Positions 11,663 to 22,115 of a stretch of 64,000 nucleotides of DNA are shown here, one piece after another. Source of the stretch: Plasmopara viticola (lineage: Eukaryota; Oomycota; Peronosporomycetes; Peronosporales; Peronosporaceae); the NCBI GenBank assembly GCA_001695595.3, contig MBPM02000051.1, forward strand, positions 124,001 to 188,000, read 5' to 3'. Positions within the stretch are counted from its first letter, which is position 1, and each line of letters starts with the position of its first letter. The notes beneath the pieces were generated by a model. It had not been told where the DNA came from and made no database searches. It saw nothing but the letters and a program-made list of their open reading frames with translations. The position numbers and the translations under genes were made by a program.

Positions 11663-13949
11663 GTCTACGAATTAAGGCTTTTCCAAAAAAAAATTGCGTG
11701 CACAAAACGTGCGCAGATCGCAGTACGCTGCTTTGTCATGTGCCTGATTGCCGGTGGCTGCGGCGCACCATTCATCAGGCATCACAAATTCATCCATTCT
11801 GGCTGTTTCGTCGATGCCGCCCAAGACAACTCCGTTATAAGACCCTCATCAACTCGAGTATATGGGAACGGCGACGTGACGGTCAGATTTATGTTTTGCC
11901 TGTTCTGCCTGCTCGATGGGCGCGACACGATTGGTGTGCGTGCGGTCTTAACTCGCAAGCGGAAGTCGCGGACCGACATCAAGTATTTTAATAAGCCGCT
12001 CCTTTCGAGACAGCCTCGAAGGAGGAGAAGAAGCGCTTTTTCGACGGCAAAGTCAAGGCCGTCAACACGTTGCGTCGGCACATGGACCTCGCTAGCGACT
12101 CGCTGACACTCATCGTCCAATTCAGTATCGACGATGAATGTCTAGTTCAGTATCGTCGATTCGATCTTTGGAAGCCTGTTCTTCCGGGACCGGAACCTCG
12201 AGGTGATCTACGATTTTGACAGCGACAGCAGCAACGACGATGACGAGGCCGGCGCCGCCGCCAGAAGGCCGCCCGTATAAGCAAGTAGAAGTTCAAGGCA
12301 CTGAAGTCGTTTGAAAAGAAGGAGAAGGAGCTGCACTACACGGTCACGATTGAAAATGTCATGCGATTCGATTTGGCCATTGACCACGTCAGTATAAGCA
12401 TGTCGTTCTGACGGGCAGCGGGTGCAACCCAGCATGCCAAAGACCGCACGAAGACGACTAAATTGTCGAGCATTAATAATCTGACCATCGGCTGGTATAT
12501 CCGTGCCCTCGTCGCCGCCAACCTGCAAGTGGTTACCAACATGATCAACGACGATACCGTCTGGGCCACATCATTAGTTGGCGACGGCAGCACGCACCGT
12601 CTCCGGTCGTTTTTTGCCCCGCTTATGCGTGTCTGCTTCCGCGGCGGCCTACTTAACCTACGCCTCGTCGCGATGCCAATGTTAGAGCGCCACACGCCCT
12701 TTAACATGCTCAACATGTTGTTCAAGTTTCTCGATGCACTGTACAGTAAATGGCGCTTTAAGCTGATGGGCATGTCGTCGGATGGCGAGAACACGATGAC
12801 TGAAGTGGTCTTGTCCTCGTGATGGTTGGATGCACGGGAATCCCGGTTTCTCGTATCTGGTGTCCGCAGCATCAGATCAAACTTGTAGTTCGGTCGCCGA
12901 CCGAGGGCATCGTTGACGGCGCGTGGGTCACGTTCGCCTGGTCGTTCTCGGTGCTCCTGCGCGCCCAAGTCGACCTGATTACCAGCACGGGCGTCAAGTT
13001 TCCATAGAAGACGAACCGTTGGACGCACTTCGGACGCTTGCTCATCTTTCTGAGTTGGCATCAGCGCAAGATCGTCGACTTCACGACGAATCACCTTTCC
13101 AAGCAGACGCCGACACGCTCGTGGTGGGTCATCACGTTCGCGGTGTCGCCGGCCATCGACGCGGTGAACTGCACGTTCGTGATTTTGCAAAGCCGGTCAA
13201 TGCTTATTACACAGCAGGAGGACGCTGATCGCAACGCTGACAACGGTGTTCGGTGTTGAAATGGAAAACGACGAAGTCGACGAAAAATTACAGTACGAAT
13301 TGTCTGGGTCTTTGCGCAACCTAGTCGGTGTGATCGTCGCGCATACCGAGGATCAAGGCTCGTTCACCATTACCTGCTTCAATGACCTTAGCGATCAGTG
13401 TTTCCCGCTCAGCTTGTCAAGCTGCGCCACGGCCCGTTCGTTCAGGAGGTGTTGGAACCGTACCGCAACCACATCGCGGAGTTTTGGACGTCCGAGCTCA
13501 TCGATCAGATCGTTGAGGACCACCGTGACCTGTTAAAGTTCTCCGGCTCCGACCAAGTACTGCGCACCACCATCGACCAGCACGACATCAAAATGATATT
13601 CGACCAGGCGTGGGACTGTGTCCCAGGCCGATTCGCACGTATTCGCGCATTCTGCGGCGGTCTAGCGACCGTGTTTGCTAACACGAAATCGATCGAGAGC
13701 AACTTCTCTACTTTGAAATGGAAACTGGGTGAATATCGCACTTCGATGATGCATATATCAGTGGAGGGCGTCTTTCAGGCGAAGCAGCGAGCCCTGCGGG
13801 AGTTGTTTTAGTCCCATACAACGAGTTTTAAGTGCAATGTACCTTTTTTGTTGAAATTGATCGCTGTATACACTTTTTTCGGCGCGGTGTCTACAAGCGA
13901 ACTTAGTTTGCATAGTTTGATAGTTTGTAGACTTATGAGGTTCGTAGAC
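11663..13949. mobile_element. Possible limits of the hAT-like element
   Basis: The 9-mer gtctacgaa at 11663-11671 is matched by its inverse ttcgtagac at 13941-13949, bracketing the transposase remnant. A second inverted pair, gtctacaa near 13890 and ttgtagac near 13926, lies inside the right end. No 8 bp target duplication was found next to these repeats, so they may be subterminal or chance. Confidence 0.35.
11870..13811 (+). pseudogene. hAT-like transposase pseudogene
   Basis: Successive frames resemble one transposase of a type abundant in Phytophthora genomes. Near 11888 there is CLLDGRDTIGVRAVLTRKRK and IKYFNKP. From 12300 come ENVMRFDLAIDH and TQHAKDRTK. At 12540-12800 come WATSLVGDGSTHR, MPMLERHTPFNMLN and GMSSDGENTMT. 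At 12855 comes RIWCPQHQI, at 13120-13200 WWVITFAVSPAIDAVN, and at 13398-13811 EVLEPYRNHIAEFW, GGLATVFANTKSIESNF and STLKWKLGEYR. The last block resembles a hAT C-terminal dimerisation region. The reading is broken by in-frame stops at 12409-12411 (TGA) and 13005-13007 (TAG) and by frame changes near 12280, 12815, 13250 and 13395. It is therefore a dead copy. G+C content is clearly higher than in the flanks. Placement in hAT is by motif memory, not by search. Confidence 0.75.
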
Positions 13950-14049
13950 ATCTACTATTTATTCTCATAGCCAATATAAAGGTCAGCACAAAAAAAAATT
14001 ACGCAAGAAGTTTAAGTAATATTTGGGTAATCATTTTAGGCACCTCTGT

Positions 14050-14791
14050 ATGGAGAACAATGAGTTGCAGCGCGCGTTCCAAAGGTTGTGCGAGGATTAC
14101 GAAGATTTTATAGATGAGGCGGCGCAGGCAACGCAGCCAGTGAGTGAGCGTATTGGTCTAGCTTTGTTTAAGATTGACGAAGCTTGTGCGGCGGCCGACG
14201 GGCTGAGGCAAGATACTCAACAAAAACAGCACAAGTTGCTGAGCGAGCTGCTAAGCAACTGCCACGAGCTCGAAAACATTTATCTGCGTGTGAAGCTCAT
14301 CGAGGTAGGCAAATTTGGTTACTAGTATGCGAAGACGGTAGATACTGACTGATTTTGAGCAGCGCTTTGTGGGGCAGCTGCTGCAAACCACGCGAGAGCT
14401 TGAAAAACGTTTAGAGACTGTTAGTCGTGCCGTCAGCTCTGTCTTTTACCCAAGCACTAGCATCACTAGCTTATTTCGGTCGTTTTCTGTTAAGGTGAGT
14501 TTGCTGCAAGTGGAGGTCGTTTGATGAAAGGGTTACCATCTATATGGTTTTTAACAAAATGGCGAATATTGTATGTTGTAAATGTGTGTGGTTCTGCTGT
14601 TTCAGCGTGGAGCATTAGACGCGCCTTCGGCTGCTGGCAATTGGACCCCTGTAGCTTTTGATTTTAACACGGAAAAGCTCATCGAACGGCTGGAGGAAAG
14701 TAATGCGCAAGAGCTCGGCGTCTCAGTTTTATCCTCTTGTCCCTCGGAATTAGCACCGAAAGCAGGAGGTCAGGTTGCTTATACCGATTAA
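14050..14791 (+). CDS. Small coiled-coil protein of unknown function, three exons
   Basis: The predicted exons are 14050-14304, 14363-14494 and 14606-14791, giving 190 residues. The introns of 58 bp (gtaggc...gagcag) and 111 bp (gtgagt...ttcag) keep frame exactly. The ATG at 14050 is the first methionine in frame, just after a pyrimidine-rich ...cattttag, so an upstream non-coding exon is possible. The protein is mostly helical: residues about 1-85 and 86-115 are rich in Leu, Glu and Gln with heptad-like spacing (ELLSNCHELENIYLRVKLIE, TTRELEKRLETVSRAV). A final segment holds FNTEKLIERLEESNAQELG. No catalytic motif is seen. It could be a tethering, kinetochore or BLOC-type subunit, but I cannot place it. 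The next gene lies downstream on the same strand, originally only about 118 bp away before a retroposon inserted. Confidence 0.65.
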
Positions 14792-14895
14792 AGTTTAGCG
14801 TACACGTAAAACTTTTCTGGGTATCGTGCAATAAGCGATTGTAATACATTTTCGCGAGTCACAAGAGGTTAAAAAAGTCTTTACGGCGAGCACTT

Positions 14896-15219
14896 GTATT
14901 GTATTGTATTACGTTATCGCGTTGCCAAGTTATGCACGTGCTAGGCTCTATGGCTAGTCCACGGCATAGAGTGGTGTCCGCATACGTCGAGTCTCGTTCG
15001 GCGGGCAGTGCAGCCAGCACCGAGGCCGTGAGGGTCTTCCGTTATTTTGTGTACTTCTGACTTGGTAAGAGCCCAGGTGGCGCTCTGGTGCTGGAGACCG
15101 TCGCGTCGAGGGTGAGACTCGTTAGAGACCTGCAGATGCCCGAGAGCACCTGCCCGAAGCGCGCGAGCATCTAGCTCCCGCGCTTGGAAGGAGGGCGTCA
15201 CCCCAACCTTTTCCGAAAA
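14896..15219 (-). mobile_element. Short LINE-derived non-autonomous retroposon, copy 2
   Basis: This is a 324 bp element on the minus strand with the tail at its left end ((GTATT)n on the plus strand, that is (AATAC)n). It is flanked by ggcgagcactt at 14885-14895 and 15220-15230 as an 11 bp target-site duplication. It has the same mosaic as copy 1. Its 5' end lies 24 bp before the ATG of the GBP-like gene and now fills most of that gene's upstream region. Confidence 0.92.
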
Positions 15220-15243
15220 GGCGAGCACTTATTGATTAAAAAG

Positions 15244-17267
15244 ATGTCTACTACTACCGTCGTTTGGCACAACGTGCCACTGGTGAACGCGTCCGGCTCG
15301 CTGACGTCCGATGGTACGCGGCTACTAGAATGTGAGCTAAAAGAGGATCGTCTAGCGTTGATCACCATTATCGGTCCACCGTCTACTCGCATCGCGAGGA
15401 ATGAGTTAATGTCCAAAATACTAGGACAGGTAAACGCTGCTTATCCGTCCTCAGATGATGAGTCTTTGACGTTGCTGGCCAGCATCGCGTACCATAAAGA
15501 TGATTTTTACCTTCTCATTTTGGACACTGATACTACGAACTCCAAAGCCTCAGCTGCTTTGTCGGGCCTCGGGCAGCTTGCCGGCGCTTTTTGCGCGCTG
15601 TCTTCGTTGGTAATTTCGTGCTATGATGAGATCGGATCAATAGAATGTATTGCACCTCGTCTACCGCAGTTCCAATCACTATTTCAGACCCTGATAAAAG
15701 AATTTGTCACGATAGAAGTATTCGATATGCTGCCAAACTTGCTAAGCATCGACTGGTCTCTAAGTTGCTCGCTTGCAGACAAGCTCAACACTGAGAAGGA
15801 GAATCAGGTAAAAACTATGGAGGCACTGAAAAATCTTATCAGATTTAAGCAATTAGGGGTCTTTTATCCTCGCACCATCGTGCAAATGAATTTTGACGAC
15901 TTTGTCGGGGCTCAAACGGCTGTAAAAAGATTGTTTGGGCTCGAGATGACGGGCAAAGTGTTGTGTGGGCTGCTGCGCAAACTGTGCCTTCAGATGCAAG
16001 AGCAAAAAATGTTGGACTTTGGAACTGCCTGCGATGACTTTGTCGAAGACAAGTGTCGTGTACTGGCAGAGGACGCCTTAAACATGTATTTGGATTGCGT
16101 GCATCCCGCTGTATTAGAACATCCGCCTATGGAATTGGATGTATTTAAGCAATTGCACGAAGAAATTTGTCGTCTTAGCATGGATTATTTTCATTCAGCA
16201 AGCAAATATAAGTCAACAAAGTATCAAACTGCTCGCAACAAACTCAAGGCGGATATCCGCTTACACTACGAGACTGAGCTTCAAATTCTTACGCACAAGT
16301 CACGTGAATTTTGTGAAGAGATTCGGCACACACTGTGGGCAGACCTTATTGCACAAGCTACGCGCGTGCGAGGTGGTGGAGCATTTACAGCAATACTTCT
16401 TGCCATCCAAGATTTTGACAAGAAATTCAATGAGAAGGCTAGCGGTCCTGCGAAATTTGCTATTCTTCGGGACTTTTACAAGATTGAAGCGATTCAAGCT
16501 TTTCAGCAGCTTGAAAATGCCGTGACTCAGCAGCTTAGTGAGCAGCGTATAGAACAGCTGCGAATTCGACTCGAGACGGACTTTGACGAAAAAAAGATGG
16601 CTCTTGTGGAACATTTTATGCATAAGGAGGATGAGCTGCGCACTGGAATGGCTCGTGACATGGAAACTATGCAAAAAATGCAAGAAGCGAAAGTTGCCCG
16701 CGCAAAGATTGATGGAAGCGAGACCAAAAGACTTAGAGATGACTTAAATGAAAGAAAACGCCAAAATATGGAGCTACAAAAGAAAGTCATTATACTGCAG
16801 CATGCGCAAGAGGATGCATCAAATCAAAAGGCGATTCTTGCAACGCAGGTAGTAGAACTGGAAAATGCGGTACAACGTGAGATTGCAAGCCGGACAGAGC
16901 TGGTGGATACGCTGGCTTTGACGATTAACAAGGCCAAACAACAGGAAAATGCACTGAACAAAAAAATTGCTGATTTGCAGCTGGAGTCAAAGGAGAAAGT
17001 GTATCGTATTGAGAGTGATTTGCAGGAAGTTGCTCAGCAACTGCGAAAGACAAATGAGGTGGGATTTATTTATCAGTCTGCTAGTGGAGATCAAAATCTC
17101 ATTTTACTTCTGTGCTCTGGCAGGAAAAAAAAGAGCTCCAAAATAAGCTTAACGAATTTATTTTGAAAGTGACAGCACTGCCGGAGGTCTTACAACAACA
17201 TCTTTTCTGCATGGAAAGTGATGATCGAGTCTATTTTGCAGACGCCTTGACAAGCTTTATGAGCTGA
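15244..17267 (+). CDS. Guanylate-binding-protein-like protein with degenerate GTPase site
   Basis: Exons 15244-17058 and 17124-17267 encode 652 residues; the 65 bp intron (gtggga...ctggcag) is phase 0 and rejoins ...KTNE to EKKELQNKL. The architecture resembles the GBP branch of dynamin-like GTPases: an N-terminal globular region of about 280 residues, a helical region (about 290-450, with FKQLHEEICRLSMDYFHSAS, as in GBP helical domains), then coiled coil (about 450-630). The nucleotide site looks lost: where GxxxxGKS is expected there is IIGPPSTRIAR (residues 42-51), and the DTEG switch reads LLILDTDTTNS (residues 91-100). It may thus be a scaffold rather than an enzyme. The ATG at 15244 is chosen because the frame upstream runs into the retroposon. 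The gene could alternatively be an unrelated coiled-coil protein; the GBP reading is moderately sure. Confidence 0.75.
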
Positions 17268-17629
17268 AAAATCAATCGTCGACATGTTGACAGCTTCACA
17301 ATTTAAAGCAAGCATAATTGTGTGTGCTCCCGTCAAAAAGCGTGTCAAGGCAACATTTCGCTGGGGGTTCAATGCGGCAATAAAGATCTATGTCGCATTA
17401 GCTGGAGTTTTGAAGTGAAATCGACTTTGATACATGATAATTATTCTTTAGTTCAAAGCGAGAAGTACTGAGGTATTCGAAAATTGCGCGCAAGTTGCCA
17501 ATGGATATTCTCTCGCAACATCATGATTTAGTCACAAATACAAGATGTATTTTGCGTTAGCTGTATGAGCAAGCTTACGTGCTTACGTTAATTTCATTGG
17601 CGGTATCTAAAAGCCAACGAGTACTAAAC
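17268..17629. other. Convergent intergenic spacer
   Basis: These 362 bp lie between two converging genes and are A+T-rich. If the exonuclease gene is spliced at the GTAAGT beside its stop, its 3' end reaches into this stretch. Nothing else is recognised. Confidence 0.6.
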
Positions 17630-19427
17630 TTACCTGATATACTTCTGAGTACATCGCTTCAAGACCGTGTCAAATACATCGATTGAATGCGTCTCTTGCA
17701 TCTTGTCGTAAATTTGTACTAGCACATGTGCATCCAAAGCGGCGTAGTGGAGCTGCGCTGGCGTCAGCGGACGTCGTTCCCAATCTGACATACGCGCACG
17801 CTTATCTAGCGGTCGACCCAGGTATAATTTTGCAATTGTTGCCAAGCCCAAGCGACACGTCTTGACCCCGACTTCGTTTTCTCTAATCTTGCTACGCTTA
17901 TGTTTCCACTTTCTTGATCTTTCTTTAGTTGTTGGCGCCTCGCTGTTTACTGCCAAAATGCGGGCACTACGGTTTTTGTCATATCCATCCTCAGGTTTGA
18001 CTCCAGTAGCTTCATTTGAATGAGCAAGTTTTCGTGTTACCGCTTGCAGGTCAAGCAACATCGACATTACGTTATTAGTGGTATTGCCCCCAGTAAGAAA
18101 CGGGCGAAGAGCCTTAACGTCACCTCTCGTATCAAAACCAAGTTTGATTACGGAATTCGATTGAAAAAGCGGGGCTAAGATGCTGCCGTGTTCGTGCAGT
18201 GCCACCACATCCACAACAAACGCCTTTTCGCGAGATGCTAATTGTAGAAGTGCACATTTTGCAGCATCATCGTCCGTAGTAACTGCGATGTGCACCGCCT
18301 TCCATTCCGTGTCAAACCCAACAGCCGGTTGTTTTATAAGGTAATCGACACATGCCTGCAGTGCTGTTAAAGTATCCACAAAGACGATGCTCGCCTCGCC
18401 AATGGCATCAACGAGCGACAGACACGTTTCAACAGGAGGCAAATCGCCTTGATTTTTGAAACTCTTTTCGTCCTCTCCACTCGTGTTGACTTCAGGAAAT
18501 ATGTCTTTTAGCCCTGCCCGAAAAATAAAGTGCTTGGTAGCAGCGTCTTCCACACCTGCATGTTGAAGAATCATGTTACACGCGTACACCTTCAAGTTCT
18601 CAGAGCTTTCGACAAATTGCAAAGCCTGTTCATATTCTTTTGAATAAATCAGAAACCTCAGCGTGGCCTTCTGCCGACTGCACAAACAGACCAAAAAAAA
18701 CATCGTTAGTCGTACAATTCGAAACAAATACCAAACAACCGCACCGTTCTAAATAAACGGGGAAGGCGCTGGCCTTCAATTTAAACAGCGACAATCTCTT
18801 CTTGATCACTTTGTCGTGCACATTACCGTTAATAAGCATCTGCACAAACTTCTCCTGGTACTCTTTGTGACCCTCGACAAACATGTCCCCAATGTGGAAG
18901 TCTTTTTCCTTGATGACAGCCTCAAGAATTGTGTCTATTGGCAGCAAGTCTTTCCTTTTAAGACAATCCATAAAGTGCACAGCAAGGCTTACACGAATAT
19001 TGATGAGCAACGTGCAGGATGCAACTAGCGTCTCGTTGTCGACGCAGTACACGAGTGCAAAGTCGGCTACAAGCGGTATACGCGAGCGTATAAGGGCCGG
19101 CAGCATGGAGCCAGCCAACAGACTATCGGCCAAGGTTATCTGCGGTTCTTTGCAAAGCTTTATACAAGTCACAGCAGTCTCGATCCAAGGCAAAACAAAG
19201 ACGATTTTTTTGTCCGGAAGTTGACTGTAGAGGTTGACGCACTGCAAAAAGGACGAGGGTGCATGCGGTATCGACGCAAAGGCTAGCGACAGTTCCGTGT
19301 GCAATTTGATCGAGTCCCAATCGCGCATTTTTTCCATCGCATCATGCAGTCGCGTCTGCTCAAATAGTTCCGTCAGCGTTTCCTGTTGCTCCACTATTTC
19401 AGGTTCTGCATTGTGTTGGTCCGCCAT
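17630..19427 (-). CDS. Mut-7/EXD3-type 3'-5' exonuclease (DEDDy)
   Basis: The gene has two exons on the minus strand. Exon 1 runs from the ATG at 19427 to 18745, and exon 2 from 18677 to the TAA at 17630, giving about 576 residues. An alternative splice in phase 0 uses GTATTTG at 18731 and the CAG at 18671-18673. The N-terminal half is helical, like the N-terminal region of Mut-7/EXD3. The C-terminal half is a DnaQ-fold 3'-5' exonuclease: motif I FDTEW (Asp and Glu near residues 350 and 352), motif II LGFDTRGDVKAL (Asp near 414) and motif III LTPAQLHYAALDAHV (Tyr near 539, Asp near 543). All five DEDDy residues are present, so it should be active on RNA or DNA ends; Mut-7 acts in small-RNA pathways and EXD3 in RNA trimming. 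An insertion of about 60 residues (KERSRKWKHKRSKIR) lies between motifs II and III. The stop codon sits in a good donor, AG|GTAAGT. Confidence 0.88.
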
Positions 19428-19498
19428 TTATGTGATGAAATTGGGAGCCGCACAAGACTAAAATGACAAGTTTTTCAATCAATTGATTTTGGAAGGGT
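19428..19498. promoter_or_regulatory. Former bidirectional promoter of exonuclease and SNIP1-like genes
   Basis: Before the LINE insertion the exonuclease ATG (19427, minus) and the SNIP1-like ATG (now duplicated at 19507) were about 80 bp apart and divergent, so this short stretch probably served both. No specific motif was recognised. The SNIP1-like gene is now separated from it by the LINE. Confidence 0.45.
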
Positions 19499-19510
19499 AC
19501 ACTTTAATGG
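19499..19510. repeat. Left target-site duplication of LINE, with orphan ATG
   Basis: The sequence acactttaatgg is repeated at 20661-20672; a preceding t is also shared. The ATG at 19507-19509 is the original start-codon copy. It now opens a 17-codon ORF running into the LINE and stopping at 19558-19560. Confidence 0.93.
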
Positions 19511-20660
19511 TTTTCGGAAAAGGTTGGGGTGACGCCCTCCTTCCAAGCGCGGGGGCTTAATGCTCGCGCGCTTCGGGCAGGTGCTCTCGGGCATCTGCAG
19601 GTCTCTAACGAGTCTCACCCTCGACGCGACGGTCTCCAGCACCAGGCCAAACCCCCTTCCACGCCCTTAATCGCGCCAACCGCATCCGGATTGGCTCCTT
19701 TAATGTGAATTCTCTAGGTTCGAAGCGCAAGAAGCACGTAACACTCCCCGAAGATCTCCGGCGCTACCGCGTCGATATCCTTGGCCTCCGCGAAACCAAG
19801 ATCTACGATAGAGGTGAGCACCGCATTGATGACTTCCTTCTAACCCTGAAAAAAAAAAAACGAAGCCAAGACCGAAGTCACCGAAATTCGCCGCCACTGC
19901 AACCCGTCGGGCGCCACTCGACACGCCCGATCCCGAGAAGAAACCTGGCACCACACTAAGAAGCTCGGAACACTCCTCGGCGATATTAAAGATCTATCCC
20001 GACGCAAGTCCCTGGCCACCCTCGCGCTCCACCGCCTCTGGTCCGTCTGGCTCCGCCCCACGTTCATCTCACCCAAGACACGCATTCGATTGTACAACAC
20101 CTACGTTCTACCGATTCTGCTGTACAACTGGGCTCTTACCAAGTCAGAGCTCCACGGCCTCGAGAGTTTCCATCGCCGCCAGCTTCGCTACGCTCTTGGC
20201 TATCGCTACTCCCGACCCATTTCGAATGCAAGACTCTACGACCTCTGTGATGAGCGGCCGCTGAGACTACGACTGACACAAGCTCGCTGGCGCCTGTTTG
20301 GCCATGTACTTCGCCGCTATCCCGACATTCCAGCTGACCTCCAGATGCGTGCCTACTTCTTCTCCACCGCAGCAAAATGGCGCGGACGTCCCCGCACCAC
20401 GCTCCCCTCGACACTCGACCACAATCTTGTTTCCCGTGGCTCCGGCTTTCGACTCCGGACAGCACAAGACCTCGAAGTGGTACGTACCCTTGCACAAGAC
20501 CGATAGAAATGGAAGACCCATTTGACCTCGGTGCTGGATGCACTGCCCGCCGAACGAGACTCGACGTATGCGGACACCACTCTATGCCGTGGACTAGCCA
20601 GACTGAGCCTAGCACGTGCATACCTTGGCAACGCGATAACGTAATACATTACATTACATT
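19511..20660 (+). mobile_element. Internally deleted non-LTR retrotransposon (LINE)
   Basis: This is a 1150 bp element with a leader (19511-19646) identical in type to the short retroposons. An endonuclease start lies from about 19680 (IRIGSFNVNSLGSKR, VDILGLRETKI). An A-rich junction follows near 19850. The C-terminal part of a reverse-transcriptase ORF runs to 20506 (LYNTYVLPILLYNWALTKSE, FHRRQLRYALGYRY, RWRLFGHVLRRYPDIP). The non-coding end terminates in (ATTAC)n. Most of the endonuclease and all catalytic RT motifs are absent, so it cannot move on its own. A 12-13 bp target-site duplication (19499-19510, 20661-20672) shows it arrived by target-primed insertion and is fairly young. The clade (for example RTE-like or other) cannot be assigned from the remaining domains. 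Confidence 0.92.
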
Positions 20661-20672
20661 ACACTTTAATGG
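20661..20672. repeat. Right target-site duplication carrying the SNIP1-like start codon
   Basis: acactttaatgg; the ATG at 20669-20671 inside it starts the SNIP1-like CDS. Confidence 0.93.
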
Positions 20673-21546
20673 ATCGACATCATCATCGCCGCCGCTCTCG
20701 TTCGCGCTCACCGCCGCGTCGGTCTGTCGAGGCTCGGAGCAGTCGTGGCCGAACGAGATTGCGATCCTCGCGCCAGTCAAGCTCCGAATCTCTGCTGCGA
20801 CGGCGGGGCGTCAAGTGTAAGAAAGAGCAATCGCCTCCTCGAATCCAGCGCAAAAGCGACAAAAAGACGCGCAATTTTTCCAACCCAGTTCAGTGCGTAT
20901 CGAGTGATGCGCTTTGAATATGATGTTTTAAACGAACTCTCAACATTGCTCGTGAGCTAATGCAGGTGGGGTAAGCAGGAGGAAGATGTTAAGGACGAAG
21001 CGCCGGTAGAGATTGAAAAGCCCAATTTTGGACTATCCGGAGCGCTGGCCGAGGACCAAACGACGGGCAACATACAGAATGGGGTAGTTTTAAAATTTTC
21101 GGAGCCACCTGAAGCCCGCCAGCCGACTAAGCGCTATCGACTTTACGTGTTTAAGGGTGATAAGAACATAGGTGCGTTTTTCGTCTAAAATGTCACGAGG
21201 TTAGTAGAGGACTTAGCCATTTGCTGATGCAGCGACGCTTCATGTGCATCGCAAGAGTGCCTTTCTTGTCGGACGTGACAAGGCGGTGGCTGATATTTTG
21301 ACAGAGCACCCATCGTGCTCGAAGCAGCACGCTGTTTTGCAATATCGAAAGCACCAGAAAGAGACTGAAGAAGGCCTTGGCTTTGAGCAAAAAGTGCGGC
21401 CGTACATTATGGACCTGAACAGCACAAATTCAACATTTTTAAATGGTTTTAAAATTGAGAGCTCACGGTACATCGAATTGAAGGAAAAAGATGTGCTTAA
21501 ATTTGGTGAAAGTACGCGCGAGTACGTGCTCATTTGTGCTACGTAA
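20669..21546 (+). CDS. SNIP1/DAWDLE-type FHA-domain protein
   Basis: Exons 20669-20892, 20966-21171 and 21233-21546 give 247 residues; the introns are 73 bp (gtgcgt...atgcag) and 61 bp (gtgcgt...atgcag). The N-terminus is an Arg/Ser-rich tail (RRRSRSRSPPRR, residues 7-18). Then come the family signature WGK, KPNFGLSGALAED and FSEPPEARQPTKRYRLYVF, and a C-terminal FHA domain (about 145-245) with LVGRDKAVADI, HPSCSKQHAVLQ and MDLNSTNSTFLNG. The Gly-Arg, Ser-x-x-His and Asn residues that bind phosphothreonine are present. Human SNIP1 is a spliceosome-associated protein and plant DAWDLE acts in small-RNA biogenesis, so a nuclear RNA-processing role is expected. The start codon lies inside a LINE target duplication, so the leader is now transposon-derived. 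It converges with SNU13, 182 bp away. Confidence 0.92.
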
Positions 21547-21728
21547 AGATTAAACGGGGACAAGATAAACGTTTGATGAAAGTAATGCACGCTTCAATTG
21601 AAATTGCATTACAGCAACGTTTTTGTGTGAATGAATGAGCAGACGATTGTCGTAAACATCCGTTGGTGGGTGGTCATTCGCGCAAATGGATCAGCTAGCT
21701 ACTGGCGGAAAGCATTAAGTCGAAACGC

Positions 21729-22115
21729 TTAAATAAGGAGTTGCTCGATCTGCTCGCGCATGCTCTGGATCTGAGGACCCAGTTGCGAAGCATCATTGGA
21801 CGTGATTGAAGCAGCGATCACGGGACGCGACACGCCGCAGGCTCGACCCAGTGCGACCTTGGACGGAACGAACACGTACGGTACATTTTTGTCTTCACAC
21901 AACAGCGGAAGATGCAGCAAAATCTCCAGGGGCTCAGTGTCGGCAGCCATTACGATAAATTCAGATATGCCGCGGTTAAGCGTCTTGGTGGCCTCGTTAG
22001 CACCCTTCTTGATCTGCTTGTAGTTGGTGGCTTGCTGCACAAGGTCTAGAATAGACACAGTCAGTTTGGCGTCCGCAAGCGGGTAAGCCTTGGGGTTTAC
22101 AGAGGCGTCAGACAT
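21729..22115 (-). CDS. SNU13: SNU13 / 15.5K U4 snRNP and box C/D snoRNP protein
   Basis: A single exon encodes 128 residues, the same length as the human protein. It is an L7Ae/eL8-family RNA-binding protein that binds kink-turns in U4 snRNA and box C/D snoRNAs, in the nucleus and nucleolus. Visible signatures are [14 protein letters not shown] at the N-terminus, [19 protein letters not shown] (RNA-contact helix), [29 protein letters not shown] and [17 protein letters not shown]. The ATG at 22115 is chosen over one at 22172 in the same frame because it gives the conserved N-terminus and length. It is divergent from the TOM70-like gene. Confidence 0.96.
   Translation of the reverse strand: MSDASVNPKAYPLADAKLTVSILDLVQQATNYKQIKKGANEATKTLNRGISEFIVMAADTEPLEILLHLPLLCEDKNVPYVFVPSKVALGRACGVSRPVIAASITSNDASQLGPQIQSMREQIEQLLI

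Noticed and set aside
11738..12106. Possible RXLR-type effector ORF
   Set aside because: It lacks a convincing signal peptide and overlaps the transposase frame; no RXLR effector was seen anywhere in the window.
12336..13190. 284-codon minus-strand ORF
   Set aside because: It is the antisense shadow of the hAT-like transposase relic, whose plus-strand frames carry family motifs.
15184..15243. Longer N-terminus for the GBP-like protein
   Set aside because: The extension has no ATG before 15244 that gives a natural start and is encoded by the inserted retroposon.
16300..16790. Minus-strand ORFs of 127 and 87 codons
   Set aside because: Antisense shadows of the coiled-coil part of the GBP-like gene.
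20136..20649. Minus-strand ORFs of up to 161 codons
   Set aside because: Antisense of the LINE RT C-terminal region.
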